The notes under the pieces are model-generated. The model did not search any database and was not told the DNA's origin. It saw only the letters and a program-made list of their open reading frames with translations. From positions 1,674,001-1,738,000 of the forward strand of contig NC_039509.1 in assembly GCF_003672135.1 (NCBI RefSeq): a DNA stretch of 64,000 nucleotides, given 5' to 3'. The number at the start of each line of letters is the position of its first letter. Within the stretch, counting starts at the first letter, position 1. Made by a program: the position numbers and the translations under genes. The stretch is from Ooceraea biroi (lineage: Eukaryota; Arthropoda; Insecta; Hymenoptera; Formicidae). Below, one piece after another: positions 10,869-23,953 of the stretch.

Positions 10869-13099
10869 TCCTCGTGGTCGTGGCTCTAGAACGCTCGGGA
10901 CGAGTGGGACGTTCGCAAGTCATTTGATGAAAATCTCGCACATCCCTGCAATAAAAATGCATCTTGATTAACAATCACGATTACACCGATCGCATTTTAT
11001 TTATCGCACTTACTCCGTCATGCCTTTGTTGCCAGCCAGGTGAGGCAAGACGTGATACGATTCTCGGACAAAACCGAAATTAATTTCAGAGTTCGGGTGA
11101 GCGAATCGGTTATAATGCGGCTTTAAAATCAATCGCAATAAAAGTTTCAGCGACGAGAAGAGAGAGAGAGAGCAGATGACGAGACCGAGGCTCGAATAAA
11201 GAGGAGAGAATCGGAAGTGGCGGGAATACCGCGCTCGTCAATCTTCGTGAGGAAATGATTGAGACGAATGGACGGGAGGAAAAGAGAGCTGGCCGATCAT
11301 AATTTTATTACATCGCACGTATCGGACGTCGATGAGGAGGAACTCCGGCGGTGATTTTTTCCCCTTTCATTTCCTCTCCTTTTTTCTCTCTTCCTTCACT
11401 CTCGCTATCGCAATCTCTCAGCCGATCGGGAGGCAATATCAGTAACTGCGTTTCACGTCCAATTTTAAATCGATGCTTCAAGTGAAAAGCGAATCTTTTT
11501 CCACTTTGTGCTTCCTCCTCGCGGATTTCCATTTACCTGTGATTCTTCTTTGTCAGGAGGACTCCGCGGATTTCCTCTCAAAGCTAAAAACACCCGTTCC
11601 GTGATCCTGTAAAAGATACAAGCGTAAGCGAGGAAAAGCGTAGAATATACACAGCAGAGAGATTTGATCTTTATCTTATCTCTTTGTGTTTATCTTATCG
11701 AGAGCTTACCGCATATGCACTATCGCCGCGAAATTAGAGAGTAAGAGAACAAATATTTTAAGTACAAATGCCAGTACACGCGATACACATGTAATCCAAT
11801 CATCGAATTTCCATCATTTCTGGGCGAGCGAGCGTACGTTCTCGTGTATCGCAGAATGAATTATTCGAACGTTATGCGATGCGAGAACCGTTATGCGGGT
11901 TACTGCCGCACGCTGCCACAAAAGCGATATATATCGGATGCCCACTAGTACGGTGTATCCCGCTAATACGAAACTCTATCTCAATTATAGCTTTCGGATA
12001 CTGCGTGGACGCCTGCGCAATCTGCGAAAACCGCAACGTTAGTTCACTTGCGGCTTCCCGTTATCGAGTATCCCGATATCATTACCTTATCCCCCTTGTG
12101 CGACTATGTAACGCTCGGTGAATTTAGAAACTCGAAAAATGTTCGTCCTTTAATTACCGGCATCGCGGCTGATAATGTAATCATTAATAGACTGAATACT
12201 ATTTCACGCGATAGCGAGGAACGCCATTATATTTGAATGGGACCGTCATTCGAGGAGAAATGCCGTCTTGCCGTGGGGCGAGCGTGCCGGTCATGTTTGC
12301 CCTGCGGCAATGCGCAACATGCAACAGGTATCTTACGGCTTTCTGCAATCTACCACTGTCAACGTCTCTACTCTCGTCTCGTAAAGCGCTCCGAAAAACG
12401 GTCTCGGGTTCAATTCCTTATCGCTAACACATAAGCATTCCGTTTAAGCGCATTCGCAACGTATTAACATTTCCGCCAAAGCAACGTTGCGTCGTTCAGT
12501 ATCTAAAGTACTGTACGATTTAAATACATTTCCGAGGAGGGAGTGCGGGGAACAGCGCAACGTGCAAGCATGCGATTAAAATAAATAAGAAAATGTTCAA
12601 AGAGGAAACTGGAATTCCGCAACAAGTCTAAAGCCCGATTGTACCAGGAACACACGGACCTACGATGAAATAACTTTATCTCTGTATTACACAGGTAGCT
12701 AAAACTATCATCTACGAGGAATGTTATATACTGGACTATCATCCGAATGGATCATGATTCTCTCTACGAGAAGCAAAGTTCGCAGATAGGACTGCAATCC
12801 GGAAAGACAATCAGGAATCGCAGATGAACGCCAGTTGGCTATACGAACCCGAAGGTTGAAGCGTGAGCGCGCGCGGCTTGACGGGAGCGGAAGCGAAGAT
12901 GTTCTCCGAGCTCCTCGAGGGAAGAGAACGCGCGGTCAACGTAGGTAGGAGCGACGTAGGGGACGTCGGCCCCCGCTGCGCATTACCTGGACAGAAGCGG
13001 AACAACTGGATCTCTCCCGCGCGGAGAGCAGCAGTGCCTCGTGACCGCGGGAGCCGGAAGCGGAAGTGTGGAACCACGATCGCCGCCGGAGTCCGGGAC
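10869..13099. other. Flank of mir-315, no gene seen
   Basis: This should hold the upstream part of the mir-315 primary transcript (minus strand). A short (AG)n run lies near 11,160, and the interval is otherwise mixed-composition DNA with no recognisable coding or RNA gene. Confidence 0.4.
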
Positions 13100-13530
13100 T
13101 CGAATGACGTAACGTCGGACCGCCGCGGAAGGGTTGCAGGTGCAGGAAAAGGGGTAGGGATCGCGCGACGGCGCTCCGTCGCGCGGTGGGGGCGACGCCG
13201 GATTCTGCGCGATCCTGGACGCCGGCGTCGCGACGCCGCGAGCGTTCTCGGTTCTCCCGCGTTCTCTCTCTCCCCTTCCTCCCCGCCGGCGTCCCGACGT
13301 CCCGTCCGTGTATACCCCATGCTCGCGTCTCGCAGGTATTCCCGATCTCCTGTAATTTGACAATCGGCCGACGTCGGGTGCCACGTCAGTCAGCCAGTTA
13401 GTCAGCAGTGCCGCTCGCGCGCGCTCTGACTTGCCTGGGGTCGTCGCACTCCGAGCGAGAGATAGATCGGCGAGAGAGAGAAAGAGAGAGGCCGACGCAT
13501 ACGGGGCGAGCGCGCTCTCGGCTGATTTAT
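13100..13530. promoter_or_regulatory. CpG-rich promoter-like island
   Basis: The interval is strongly GC- and CpG-rich compared with its surroundings. It contains several TCAGT insect initiator-like pentamers (first at 13,386-13,390) followed by GAGA-rich stretches around 13,455-13,490. On the plus strand a good donor, GTAAGT, occurs at 13,749, so a non-coding first exon from about 13,386 to 13,748 is possible. Overlapping open frames on both strands reflect high GC and show no domain. No gene can be assigned to it. Confidence 0.35.
13162..13185. repeat. Perfect 10-bp inverted repeat with 4-base loop
   Basis: CGCGCGACGG (13162-13171) and CCGTCGCGCG (13176-13185) flank CGCT. It would form a very stable GC hairpin in the CpG-rich island. 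Confidence 0.85.
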
Positions 13531-16500
13531 TTTATTAATTAGGCGACACCGACCGCGACGGCGACGCCGGTGGTAGCGATCCGGCAGGAGGATCTCGTCG
13601 CGTATCCTGCGAGAAGGATACTAATTTCATTAGACGGCAGATGCCGGAGCGTACGTTCGCTCTCTTCCTCTCTCTCGCTCCAGGTTTCTTTTTTCTCCTT
13701 TCCATCGCGCGACAATTCCGCGACGTGAGGCACCGGAAGCTGTGATATGTAAGTAAGTGACGTTTCGTCGGGTTTTTCAGTAATAGCTACAAAAATAATA
13801 CTCCATCCGCAGCTATTTTTCTGTATTGTCCGGCGAGGGGATTGACAGAGACGAGGGTAATTGGATTTATACAGTATAAAAGAGTGAGATTTTGACATAT
13901 CTTGATTTAGAACTAAAGACAGAGATTTTGTTTTTTTACTTCATATAGTATTGAGGTAAAAAAATTCAGAAAAGCTGCTAAATAATTGATAGCTTGTGGA
14001 ATATGGAACTCGTCTGACATTTTATCGGATTATAAATTAGTACTATGAAGCATATCGCAAATTTGTAAATTTTATTTTTAGTTTACAATTGAAAAACTAA
14101 GATAACTTGATAATTTGGATACATCGGAAACATAATATCTTAACATCTATAGTTTCCAGCGGACGCAGTTAATCGTTCGAGAGACGTCCTGAAAGGAAAC
14201 TCGTTTAGATACACACGGTGGCTTCTAAATCTGCAACATCGCGCGCGCGTGAGCAAGTTGCGTGAGCGATGTTTATTGCGGAAGTGCCGCGCGCGCAGAA
14301 GTTTAATTCCTGCCATTGGCTCTGAGGCGAAATTGACTTTGACGAATGATAGTTGCTCGCCCGCGAGCACTGTATCGAGGATGGTGTGACGTTAATGCGA
14401 TGTTGATGCTCGATAAGCCCGATCTCCGAGGATATTTAATTTCGCCGCGACGCGAGCAGATCGCGGACGATCGCGGAACGAGTTTGTGGGAGAGCTAACT
14501 TTGTCAGACTGGTTTTCCGCATCCTGTTCCGTAAATGTCGCGGTATGGTGTGCGCGACGGTAGCGGCGGCGATATTAATGAAACACCGCGATGATTTTCC
14601 ATTCTTTTTTTTCTTCTCTTCCTTGAACCCGCCGCGAGCACCAAATAGCGCAGCTGCTCGCAGATGAAGATTGATCGCGTCGACAGACGCATCGTAGATT
14701 GGAAAGGTGAGATCAAGTTGTCGATGCGGATGCCGAGAATATTTTTTTCATGGTGCTCTCTCTTTGGTACTTTTCCTTCTGTCCTTCTGCGTTTGCATTT
14801 TCTTTATGTACGCGCACCGCGGCCGCACCGCATTTTGGAACTGTATATTTCGTACTTCATGCGATACGTGCGCGTATCATCGTTTATCACACAGCTCGGT
14901 GTACACGCTATTCTCTCCCGCCATTCACTCCGACGAAAGAGTAAAAACAGATTCTTGCCGCGATAAAGCCTGCATCTACTTTCCTGTTGCAACTTATGTT
15001 ATTAAATTGCACTGTATTAACAGCATTATGCGTTCGTGAAATGCTGCTAATTACGCTATACAAATATAAGACGTACACACAAGTATATCTACCATCTGAG
15101 ACAAATATTACCGCAAGGACTAGCAAGTTTCCCGTGCAAATAAAACGAGTTGCAATTACATTTACATTCTGATTGAAACAAAAAAATTTGCACAAATTCA
15201 GCGTACCTTGTTAACAAGGTAGTTTTACCTTGTTTAATAACGACGAAAATTCCTGATGAGATCAAGCATAATTCTGTCAATTTCAAAGATGGAATAAGCG
15301 TTTAGTGAAAATCGAGAAACAGAAAATGTCCATTAGTAATTTTTTGGAAATGCTTTCGTTGCATGACGGCAGCATGACGCGAACGTTGTATCGGAAAATC
15401 GAAACTTGTCGAGCAACAACGACTCAAGCAGGTATAAATGATCCGATTAGTGTCGAGCGTGCTAATTGAAACAAGCGTAACTGTCAGCCAGTAACGATAC
15501 GAGAATATCTCTCCTAAGCAACGACAAAATGCCACATGAGCAATCGAATCTTATCGCTCGCTCTGCTCTGCTCTCAATTAGCCCCCGAGACGTCGTTTGC
15601 AGCGCGCATACATCATGCCATGTATTTTTCAAGTCGCGCACTCGCGCTCAGATAGACCGAAGGCAACATCGCTCGATCGGATGAAATTTTCACGGCAGCC
15701 CGACGTCGGAAAAACTGCTCAGTCGCTCAGCGACACGATGGAAACGTGTGGTGGAAGATATCCATCCTCTCGCGCGATATCCTTCCCACCGCCACGGCGC
15801 CGGATATTAATTCGCTTTCGTTAATTAGCGCTCGCTCGAAAACGGAAGACGTGGCTACATTATGCAGCATCTTCGGATCCGCGATCGTGTCGCGAATCGG
15901 ATTAAGCGAGTTACGCGAAACGCGCGTTAAACATTCAACGTCTGCCTGATCGATCTCTGCACGGCGGAGCGGAGCCCGGTGAGATTATAAATAGGAAAGA
16001 ATATCTCGCTGCATATAATGCCGCGCGCGATCCCGCGAATTTAATTAGAGAACGTTCCCGCTTAGCGTGTTCCACTTTGCGCGGAGAATGATGTACCCTT
16101 ATTGCCTCGCCTCGGCTCCTCGTCTGGAAGAAACATCCTCGGGCGACAAAAATCGGCGCAACCTTGTAATTTCGCGCGATATTTTGCGTCGATTTTATAG
16201 CCGCGAGATTTAATCGCACAGTATTTTATTATTTCTTTTGCTCGTCGAGAATCCGCACGTGGACACGGACGCGCCGCGAATATACGTACAAGTGTAAAAT
16301 CCAGCATGTTATTACTCGCGACTCGCAAGCGCGACAGGTTTCGAATGTGGCGTTAATAAGGACTTCTATCCTAGGTTTCCTGTCTCGCGAGATATTACGT
16401 CTGCATTAAATGTCACGCACGAGACTGCATTCTTGTTCGCTCGCCGCGCAAGCATTCAGTTGCTTAGAATCTCCCGTGTGATGTGCGGCTAAAGTTCAAC

Positions 16501-16894
16501 GATCTCTCTCTCTCTCTCTCTCTCTTTCTCCCTTGGATTCCTATTATCCACCGCGCAAGATTAGATACCGAAGTACAAGGTACCATTACTGTAACCGGCC
16601 TCTCTTGCAAGACACGTTTGCCGACTCCAACGCAACAATCGGAAAACAATTGCGCCGTACGAATTCTTCGTCCTCGCACTTCCCGTCCTGATCGAAGCTT
16701 TCTTATTATTCCCCGATTCCATAGGGTTTTATTGATGAAACTTGAAATCGAGCATGAGTCATTATCCAACACAGTGTGATAATCTATAAGATATTATCGT
16801 TGCAGCTGCAGTGTGCGACTACCGAGCCGAGCAATCATCTCGCCGAGCAGCAGCAGTCACCTGCGTCAGCGCCGGTATGCATCTTCGCCGAGGA
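13531..16894. other. Non-coding stretch, no gene seen
   Basis: Mixed GC content with a (CT)n run at 16,503-16,525. I find no frame with recognisable protein content and no RNA gene. Confidence 0.4.
16503..16525. repeat. (CT)n microsatellite
   Basis: A pure CT dinucleotide run. Confidence 0.9.
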
Positions 16895-17294
16895 TTATAA
16901 ATCTAAACTGACCAGCTCGACGAGGGATCTCGCGTGGAGGTAAAATATTGGAGGAAACGCAGAGACGTATGGGATACCAGCAGCTCGCCGTAGCGGCATT
17001 GTTCTGCGTCGAATTCCACACGTCGCCATCCGCGACGCATCGCGATTGGACCCACAATCCCGAGGATTCATCTCTCGGCTTCGACGAAGCGCCGTCATAT
17101 CCCCGTGTACACTTTCCGCGAAGACGTAAAAGTCCTGCCAGGTCGCAGGAGATACCATTAGCGCGCCATTGTTCTCCAAATAGTGCAAGCCAGCTTGCAA
17201 CTGGCGTGCCTCGCTCGCCGCAACCAGGTGCATTGCCCTGGCTGCCTCATCGTCCTCATCGTCGTCGATGATTGCCCAACAGCTCGGGGTCCAG
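16895..17294 (-). other. Open frame, possible transposase-tail relic
   Basis: The minus strand is open across this interval without an early ATG. It reads WAIIDDDEDDEAARAMHLV, then a helix-like SEARQLQAGLHYLENNGALM, then WQDFYVFAESVHGDMTALRR. The acidic stretch followed by a helix with a YLE or YIE core loosely resembles the C-terminal tail of pogo/Tigger/Jerky-type transposases. That is a pattern impression only: no catalytic residues are present and no repeat ends are visible. It could equally be chance in GC-rich DNA. Confidence 0.2.
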
Positions 17295-19538
17295 GAACGT
17301 CAGCCGACCAGTCGGCTGTTCTACAAAGGGCGCACGGCTCACGGCTCGATTATGATCCAAGGTCACATGAGAAGGAGCCGTGAGTAATCTCAGCTAGCAT
17401 TGGTGGTCAACGACACGTTATGCAACCGCGGCCGTAATGACGTGCGCACGATGTCGAACCGCCCGCTCGACGGATTCGTCCTACTCCTTGTTTCTCGTAA
17501 GGATGCTGCTCGCCCCCGCGGAACATGAAACATTACACGAAAACGCTAGGCTCTTGATGCTGTCCGGAGATGCGTAGTGCTATCAACTAGCACACGCGAG
17601 GTAGACAGTCTTGAAGTACTGACTTATCAGAATTGTTTATCTCTTCGATATCTAATAATGTAATTTAATAATGTTTTATTCATAATTCTTTTGTATTATT
17701 TTTAAGGGATAAATTTTGATATATATTTAAAGCACTTAGAGATTGTTCTCTCTTTTACGCAGCATATACTTTATATCGGCCGAAAAAATTTAGAAAGAGT
17801 AAGCGAGAAGCAAGCAAATACAAATCACTGAAAAAGAAATATTTGCACTGCGAGAGATAAAGCCGAGAATGTAATGAAAAAAAACTACCCTGTTTTTTTT
17901 TAGACGCTCGATCCCGTGTATATAGTTGCTTTCAGATCTGTCCCCGCGATGAGACACGAGTTTTTTTACCCTCGAAAATCCGGCGTATCGACTGGCAACG
18001 GTTGCTGAGAATCTCGCACGTGCTTCTCCACGCTCGAAGAGAAGAGTCCTCGAGAGAGATGAACGAGAGAAAGCGCGAGGGAAAAAAAGGGAAAAAAGAG
18101 CGAGACGGTAAGATTCTGCGACGTGCCGCGGGCGAATTTGTTCTGTCGAGGACTCCGATTGGGGAACCTGATCGAATCGTTTTCCGTAAGCGGGAAGCAC
18201 CGAAATTCCCGACAAATTTGTCACACAAATGAGTTTAATCATGCAATTCTCTCGTATCATTCCTTGGATACATTAATTTAATATCCATCGAAAGCTCACG
18301 AAAAAAGATAGCGTTTAATATTCTACACAATCTACTCTACATACTGAAAATAAATTTTATCATCTGATCTCTCGAACGTGTTTTATTATATATCACACTT
18401 TATATTGACAGATTACTCGCAGAACGCAATGAGATTTTTAATGAGAAATTTAAGTATTTGCAGAAATCAAAGATCTATCTAACTAGTTATCATATTTTAT
18501 GGCATTTACATCTTTGCGAGAGCGATTCAAGTCACAGAATATCCTTATAAACGTACGCTTAACGCGTTGCATGTTAACAAATTCGTTACCGTATCATTAG
18601 CAGGGTCGGCATTATCTAGCTTCTCCCGGTATATTCGAATTATTCAGAGAGACGTGTCTTTCTCATCATGAACGTCGTCCGAGAGAAATGTGACTTTAAT
18701 CGCACTACAGCTAAATGTTTTATTCCACCGATAAGTACGGCCTCGTTGGTGAATAGGCGACGACTGACAGTGACAGATTCGCTCTCGGCTCTCTAAGCTG
18801 CTTACCAGGTTCCCGGTTCCGTACAGTTCCATCATTATCGAATACCCTTAATTGCCAACACCGGTGTTCCCATGCCGGTAGCGTGGCATGAGCGCGTATG
18901 AACTTGAAATTGTACAGCCCTGAGACGCAAATCACGCTCGGCAGCTCGAAAGAGCCTCGAAGCAGCTGTTACGTCGTGGTTCTATAGCGCGATTGCATCC
19001 ACATCGTTTCACCGCGATCGAACGAAGTAACAGGTATGAAAATAAAAATAATTGCAAATGAATTGTAAAATGACGTAAAAAAACAACAAAATAGAGAATG
19101 TGTATCTTGTTACAAAATTCGCGAGAGTAAATCAAGAAAATAGACTGTTATTTTTCAAGAAGTTCGATAATTTCGATGTTATCGATTTCAGCGATGCCAT
19201 CGATTGTAATCGGAAGCCAAAATGTGAGCTAGCAAATATTTGCGTCCATCATGCAAAACAAAAAAATAAAAGTCATCTATACAAGCTACAGGTCGTTCTG
19301 TTTTGTGTGGAAAACGCTGCGATTTGTCCGACAAGAAAAATAGGTTTTCGAATCATTGAAAATACATGCACTCGTGACGAGAAAACTGCACGAACATGCG
19401 TAACTGGAAAAAGAACTACGTACGCCCTGAGCTGCTTCACCTGATGCTGTTTGTGCAGCTGTAACATTTCGAGTACCTTTCATCGTTTGAAACTCTTCAA
19501 ACAGCTCCGACCTTCTATTAATAAAAGCGCCGCGGTAA

Positions 19539-19586
<48 letters not shown>

Positions 19587-19592
19587 CTCTTC
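19539..19592. repeat. (CT)n/(CTTT)n microsatellite
   Basis: A compound pyrimidine tract of CT dinucleotides with CTTT interruptions. Confidence 0.9.
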
Positions 19593-20726
19593 CATTCTCG
19601 TACATCAAACGCACCGGATATAGACGTGTGCAACGCATTGTAGACATCAATTTGCGTAATCGATAAATTGACGCTTCGTCGTCGTGTTTCTGAGTATAAA
19701 CTTAAAAAATTTTAGAAAATTACTACTGATGCAATGACGTGCTGCGACGTAAAATTATCGCAATTACGTTATTAAATAAGGAGAATATTTTCAGCGTACG
19801 TTTTGCGGTACACAGAAGTTGTAACTCGTGCGTCAGTGCGTTTTTTAATGTTTTATTATAATAAATATTCGTAGTGAAATTTATATATAGCTTGGGTATA
19901 CCTCGCACAACTTCATTTAACTTTCTTAATTGGCCATCATCGTACTTCTTCGAGCCAGCGAGAAGTTGGATCATTAACGCAGGTAGGAGAGGTAACCGGT
20001 ACGGTAAAAAGGATTTCGTGTGCACATCCGTAATTCGAGAAGAAGAGAGAAGAAAAGAAAAGCTTCGCTGCATAATCCATGGTAAACGCCAACCGATAAT
20101 TAGTTGCACTGCGTTGCGCGATATCAATCGCGAGATTATAGCAAATTGGGTAATTTACACTGGACATTTTGATTTAATTTTGCATCGCGCAGCAGCACTC
20201 GCAAAAAGGAAGCTAAATGGTTAACGGAGGCGAGAATGTTCGCGATAATGTAAATGGATGAAAGCTTGTATCTGTCGAGATATTCACGAATCCCCATATA
20301 TTTTGCGAGAGATGTTGCATTATCACTAATGTTCCGAACGTTTTAAGAGAAATGCAGATATAATAAGTGGAACATTTTCTATCTTTGTGTTTACACGATT
20401 TTGAAAATATTTTAGATTAATAGTATATTCGTCTGGTTTTTTTTTCTGAAAGCCACTTTCGGCGTATTGAGAGGTAACCACATGGATGATGACTTCACAT
20501 TGGAAGCTCGGATGTGAAAATTGGTGCTGGGCACGCGGCGTAATTTTCCCATAGTAGTTGAAAACTTTCCGGTTTGATCACACTTCCGCGGCTCGGCCGA
20601 GAGAAAAGTTGCGTCATTAATGGGAGGCAGGAAAACCGAGGGTGAAATAAAAACGGGGCCCCATAGGGCCCGCCAGAACCGTGAAGCATTAGTGCGCTAT
20701 TACGAGGTAGCGCGAGACGGAGAGGC

Positions 20727-20744
20727 AGAGAGAGAGAGAGAGAG
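20727..20744. repeat. (AG)n microsatellite
   Basis: A pure AG run. A second, opposite (CT)-rich run lies about 120 bases downstream at roughly 20,850-20,878, so the two could pair. Confidence 0.85.
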
Positions 20745-23652
20745 ACGCGGTACGCTTATACACGGTGATGCGGCAGAAAACGAGAGAGGACGGGTTCTAT
20801 TATCCTTGAGAAAAAATCTTCGTCGACGCGCGGATACTCCTCTTCTCTGTTTTTCTGTCTCTCTCTCTCACTCTCTAGGAAGATGGTTGTGAATTGGATT
20901 CGAGGAGAGAAGATCCGCAAGAGCAGCGTCACAAGAAATCGAACGGCACGATCGTGGGACTCGCGGCGCAGGAAGCGAAGTGAAACAATTTCGTCGATAT
21001 CGCGGAGCCTGCCAAACAATTACGCGCTCCTACGAGTATAAAATGTATACTACAATACAAACTGCGCCGATATTGGGTAATTAGGTACTTGCACGGGTTT
21101 CATGCGATATTCATTAACTGACAACGGAGTTTCTCCTTTGTAAGCCAAGCCTACTCGCCTAAATATGGGAATGGATTTTATATAACGAGTGTCACGTGAT
21201 TATAATTATTTCCAACGCTCTTTAATTTTCGGCACTAGATGATTCCCTGATAATTAAGCCAAATTAAAGTTCTGTTATAGTATTTACGTGGGATTAATTA
21301 AGGAATTACGCAAGTCTGCATGCTCCAATTTTATCTTCAGTACACAGAAGAATCTTCGTGACTTCAATGCTTCATTGCTCAATGCAGGAATACCGTACGA
21401 TCTTGAAATCCGCGTGTAGCAACAATAACTGTAGCAAGGTCTGGTTCGTCGGAAGTTCATCGCCTCGTTTGTTCCTGTTTCGCTGCGCGCCTTGAGAAAT
21501 TCGCGCCTCGATGATTATACGCGTTTCCAGCGATCCGTGATGAAACAATTAACTGGCAATGCCGTTCTCCGTCAATAAGCGAAAAACGAGAAATATAATT
21601 GCGCGCCGCGCTAGCTCGTGAGAAAAATAAGGTCCCCGCGACCTGACGCGCCCAGATTTCACTTTTATTGTGCAAACAGCGATCGTCTCTCTAACTATGT
21701 TAACGGGAGAATTTTGTCCGTGTCAATACGCGATTGTGCGGGCGACCTTAAAAAAATGATCACATTTCTGTTAGCACAAGTGTATTGAATTTAAACTTGA
21801 ATGGCATGACGTTGATCGTATTTACTCTCGATATTCGATTCTGTCACTTTTATTAAAAAGAAAATATTCCGTCGCACTTTCTCGTTGAGCAAGCTTTTTG
21901 TATTCTGTTAACACTGCGATAGGCTTGGATATATCTAAACTGAATACCAAGCTATAATAATTGCATGTTAATCCTTTGCTTTTACTTTTCTTATCACGTT
22001 AATTGAAGAATATTTCCACTTACTTAAAGTTTTGTATTACAGATATCGATACGTTCGATGCGTCTTCAAAAATAGCACATTGATGACAAAGTCGATATCC
22101 CGAGATTACATCGAAGGCGATTGTGTACTAGACGGGAACGAAAAATTGGTTAGTCAAGGTAATTGTGGCGTGCAGGTGGAAAGTCTCGGACGCGGTGGTG
22201 TGGCGAGTCACGATAGCTGATAGACCTCATACCGTTCCCGTGATACGCTATAATGCTCTCAATCGTACAAAAATACAGAAGACCACCGGGGGAAACCTGT
22301 CGAACATCTTTTTCTACGTACCAGGAAATACTTTCGATCAAGGGCCTGCGGCCTTTATGGCGAGCCGAGGAGAGAAGCCGCTTTAATTCTGGCATTGATC
22401 AACAGTTTAATTATTCCAGGGCAATTTCTGCGAGGGGGAAGTAATTCAATATTCTCTCAGATGAACAATTACCCTTTTCCACGCTTGACAGTCGAATGCG
22501 AAAATATGTATTTCGGACATCTTGCAATTTTATGTGGCGAATTACGTAGCTATACCGTGGTATCAGTTTACAGCGACGGCAGATGTCGGCGTTTGCGATT
22601 AGATAAGGGAATTTAAACTCATCGGGTATGAATAGGCAGATTTAACGACGCCTTTCAATGCTGAACTGGTGAACGGCGACTCCGACGTAGCCGTGGCCGA
22701 ATGGCCGGTCCTTACCGGAAAGGATTTCCTTTCGCGGATAATTTTCTGTCATTTGCCGGTGTGCACAATACAATGTTGATGATCCCGCCCAGCCGGGGTG
22801 AGTAATGGTTTTTCCGCGGAAACCATCCCGCAACACGTAGCACGTGTCATCGTCGGCGACTGTAAAGATAATACGGTGTCATGATAGCCGTCTCGTGAGA
22901 ATCCTCGGGAATGATGCATCGGATGTAGCACGCTTGATACGCGGCCCGATGTTTATTTTCCCGCAGGGAAATAGGTATTTCAGCCAATTAACCGTCGCGC
23001 GGGATACCTGTCGCGCGCTGGCATTTGCATGCCTGAAATCGCGACGGCTATCATCATCGAGCGAGCACGCTAGTTAACGTAATTTATTGCAAATGAGGGA
23101 AGGATAAATCATGTCCACACCTTATTATGTGTGTATCAGGATCCAAAGAAAAAACGCCGCAAAACAGCGATTTAAAGCGTCGAGAAGAATGTAGTATGTA
23201 ATCCTGATGAGCCTTCATGAATTTTAGCGTTTTAATAGATATCAAGAGAATATATTAGTGCAAATTATCTTTGTATTATTATCTTTGTAAGAATCTATAT
23301 AATACCGTTGATGTTTCATGAAACTGATGTTTTCTAAAGTTCAACTCTTTCCAGAGAGCCAGTGGACCATGAGAGAGAGATCAGCAGAGAGGCGGAATCC
23401 GCAGCACACAATTCGCTGCACGCTTCACGAGAATCGCAATGAAAACTGCGCTCTCTTTTTCTTCTCTTTCCGCGCCGCCTCCGTTTCTCGTTAAAACGTA
23501 AACGGCGTATTACACGGGTTAATCTCCGCGGCGGATCGTCATCTCTCAGAGTTAATGCCTCCAGTGCAACTTTTCCAAGAAGCGTGCTCCAGTTTCCGTC
23601 ACGCGCTGACTTTACGTCGCCGCGCGCGATATTTGCGAAAAAGCGCTCCATC

Positions 23653-23677
23653 AGAGAGAGAGAGAGAGAGAGAGAGA
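23653..23677. repeat. (AG)n microsatellite
   Basis: A pure AG run continuing into a purine-rich stretch to about 23,702. Confidence 0.9.
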
Positions 23678-23906
23678 AAAAGAAAGAGAGAAAGCGAGAG
23701 GAACACGCAGGGTTTTACCTGATCTCTCAGCGAGGGAACACGCGGGTGCCACACTGTTTGTTGGTCAGCCTTGAGAGTTTCAAGTTGAGACGAAGAGTGC
23801 GTGGTGGAACGCGGTGGAGCCCGGTTGCAAATGCGCCAAACGACGCCAGGTACCGGGAACTCGGCCTCCGACAGCCGAGCAATAAACGTAATGCAAGGAT
23901 CATCCA

Positions 23907-23953
23907 GCGATGCGATGCGATGCGATGCGATGCGATGCGATGCGATGCGATGC
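23907..23953. repeat. (GCGAT)9 pentanucleotide repeat
   Basis: Nine perfect tandem copies of GCGAT plus two further bases. Each unit contains one CpG. Perfect identity suggests recent expansion. Confidence 0.97.

Noticed and set aside
12395..12425. tRNA-like T-arm string GGTTCAATTCC
   Set aside because: The flanking bases do not form a T stem, and no acceptor or anticodon arm can be built upstream.
12811..13384. Overlapping long frames on both strands (133-169 codons)
   Set aside because: They coincide with a GC- and CpG-rich island where stop codons are rare. The peptides are Arg/Pro/Ser-rich low complexity, and neither strand is favoured.
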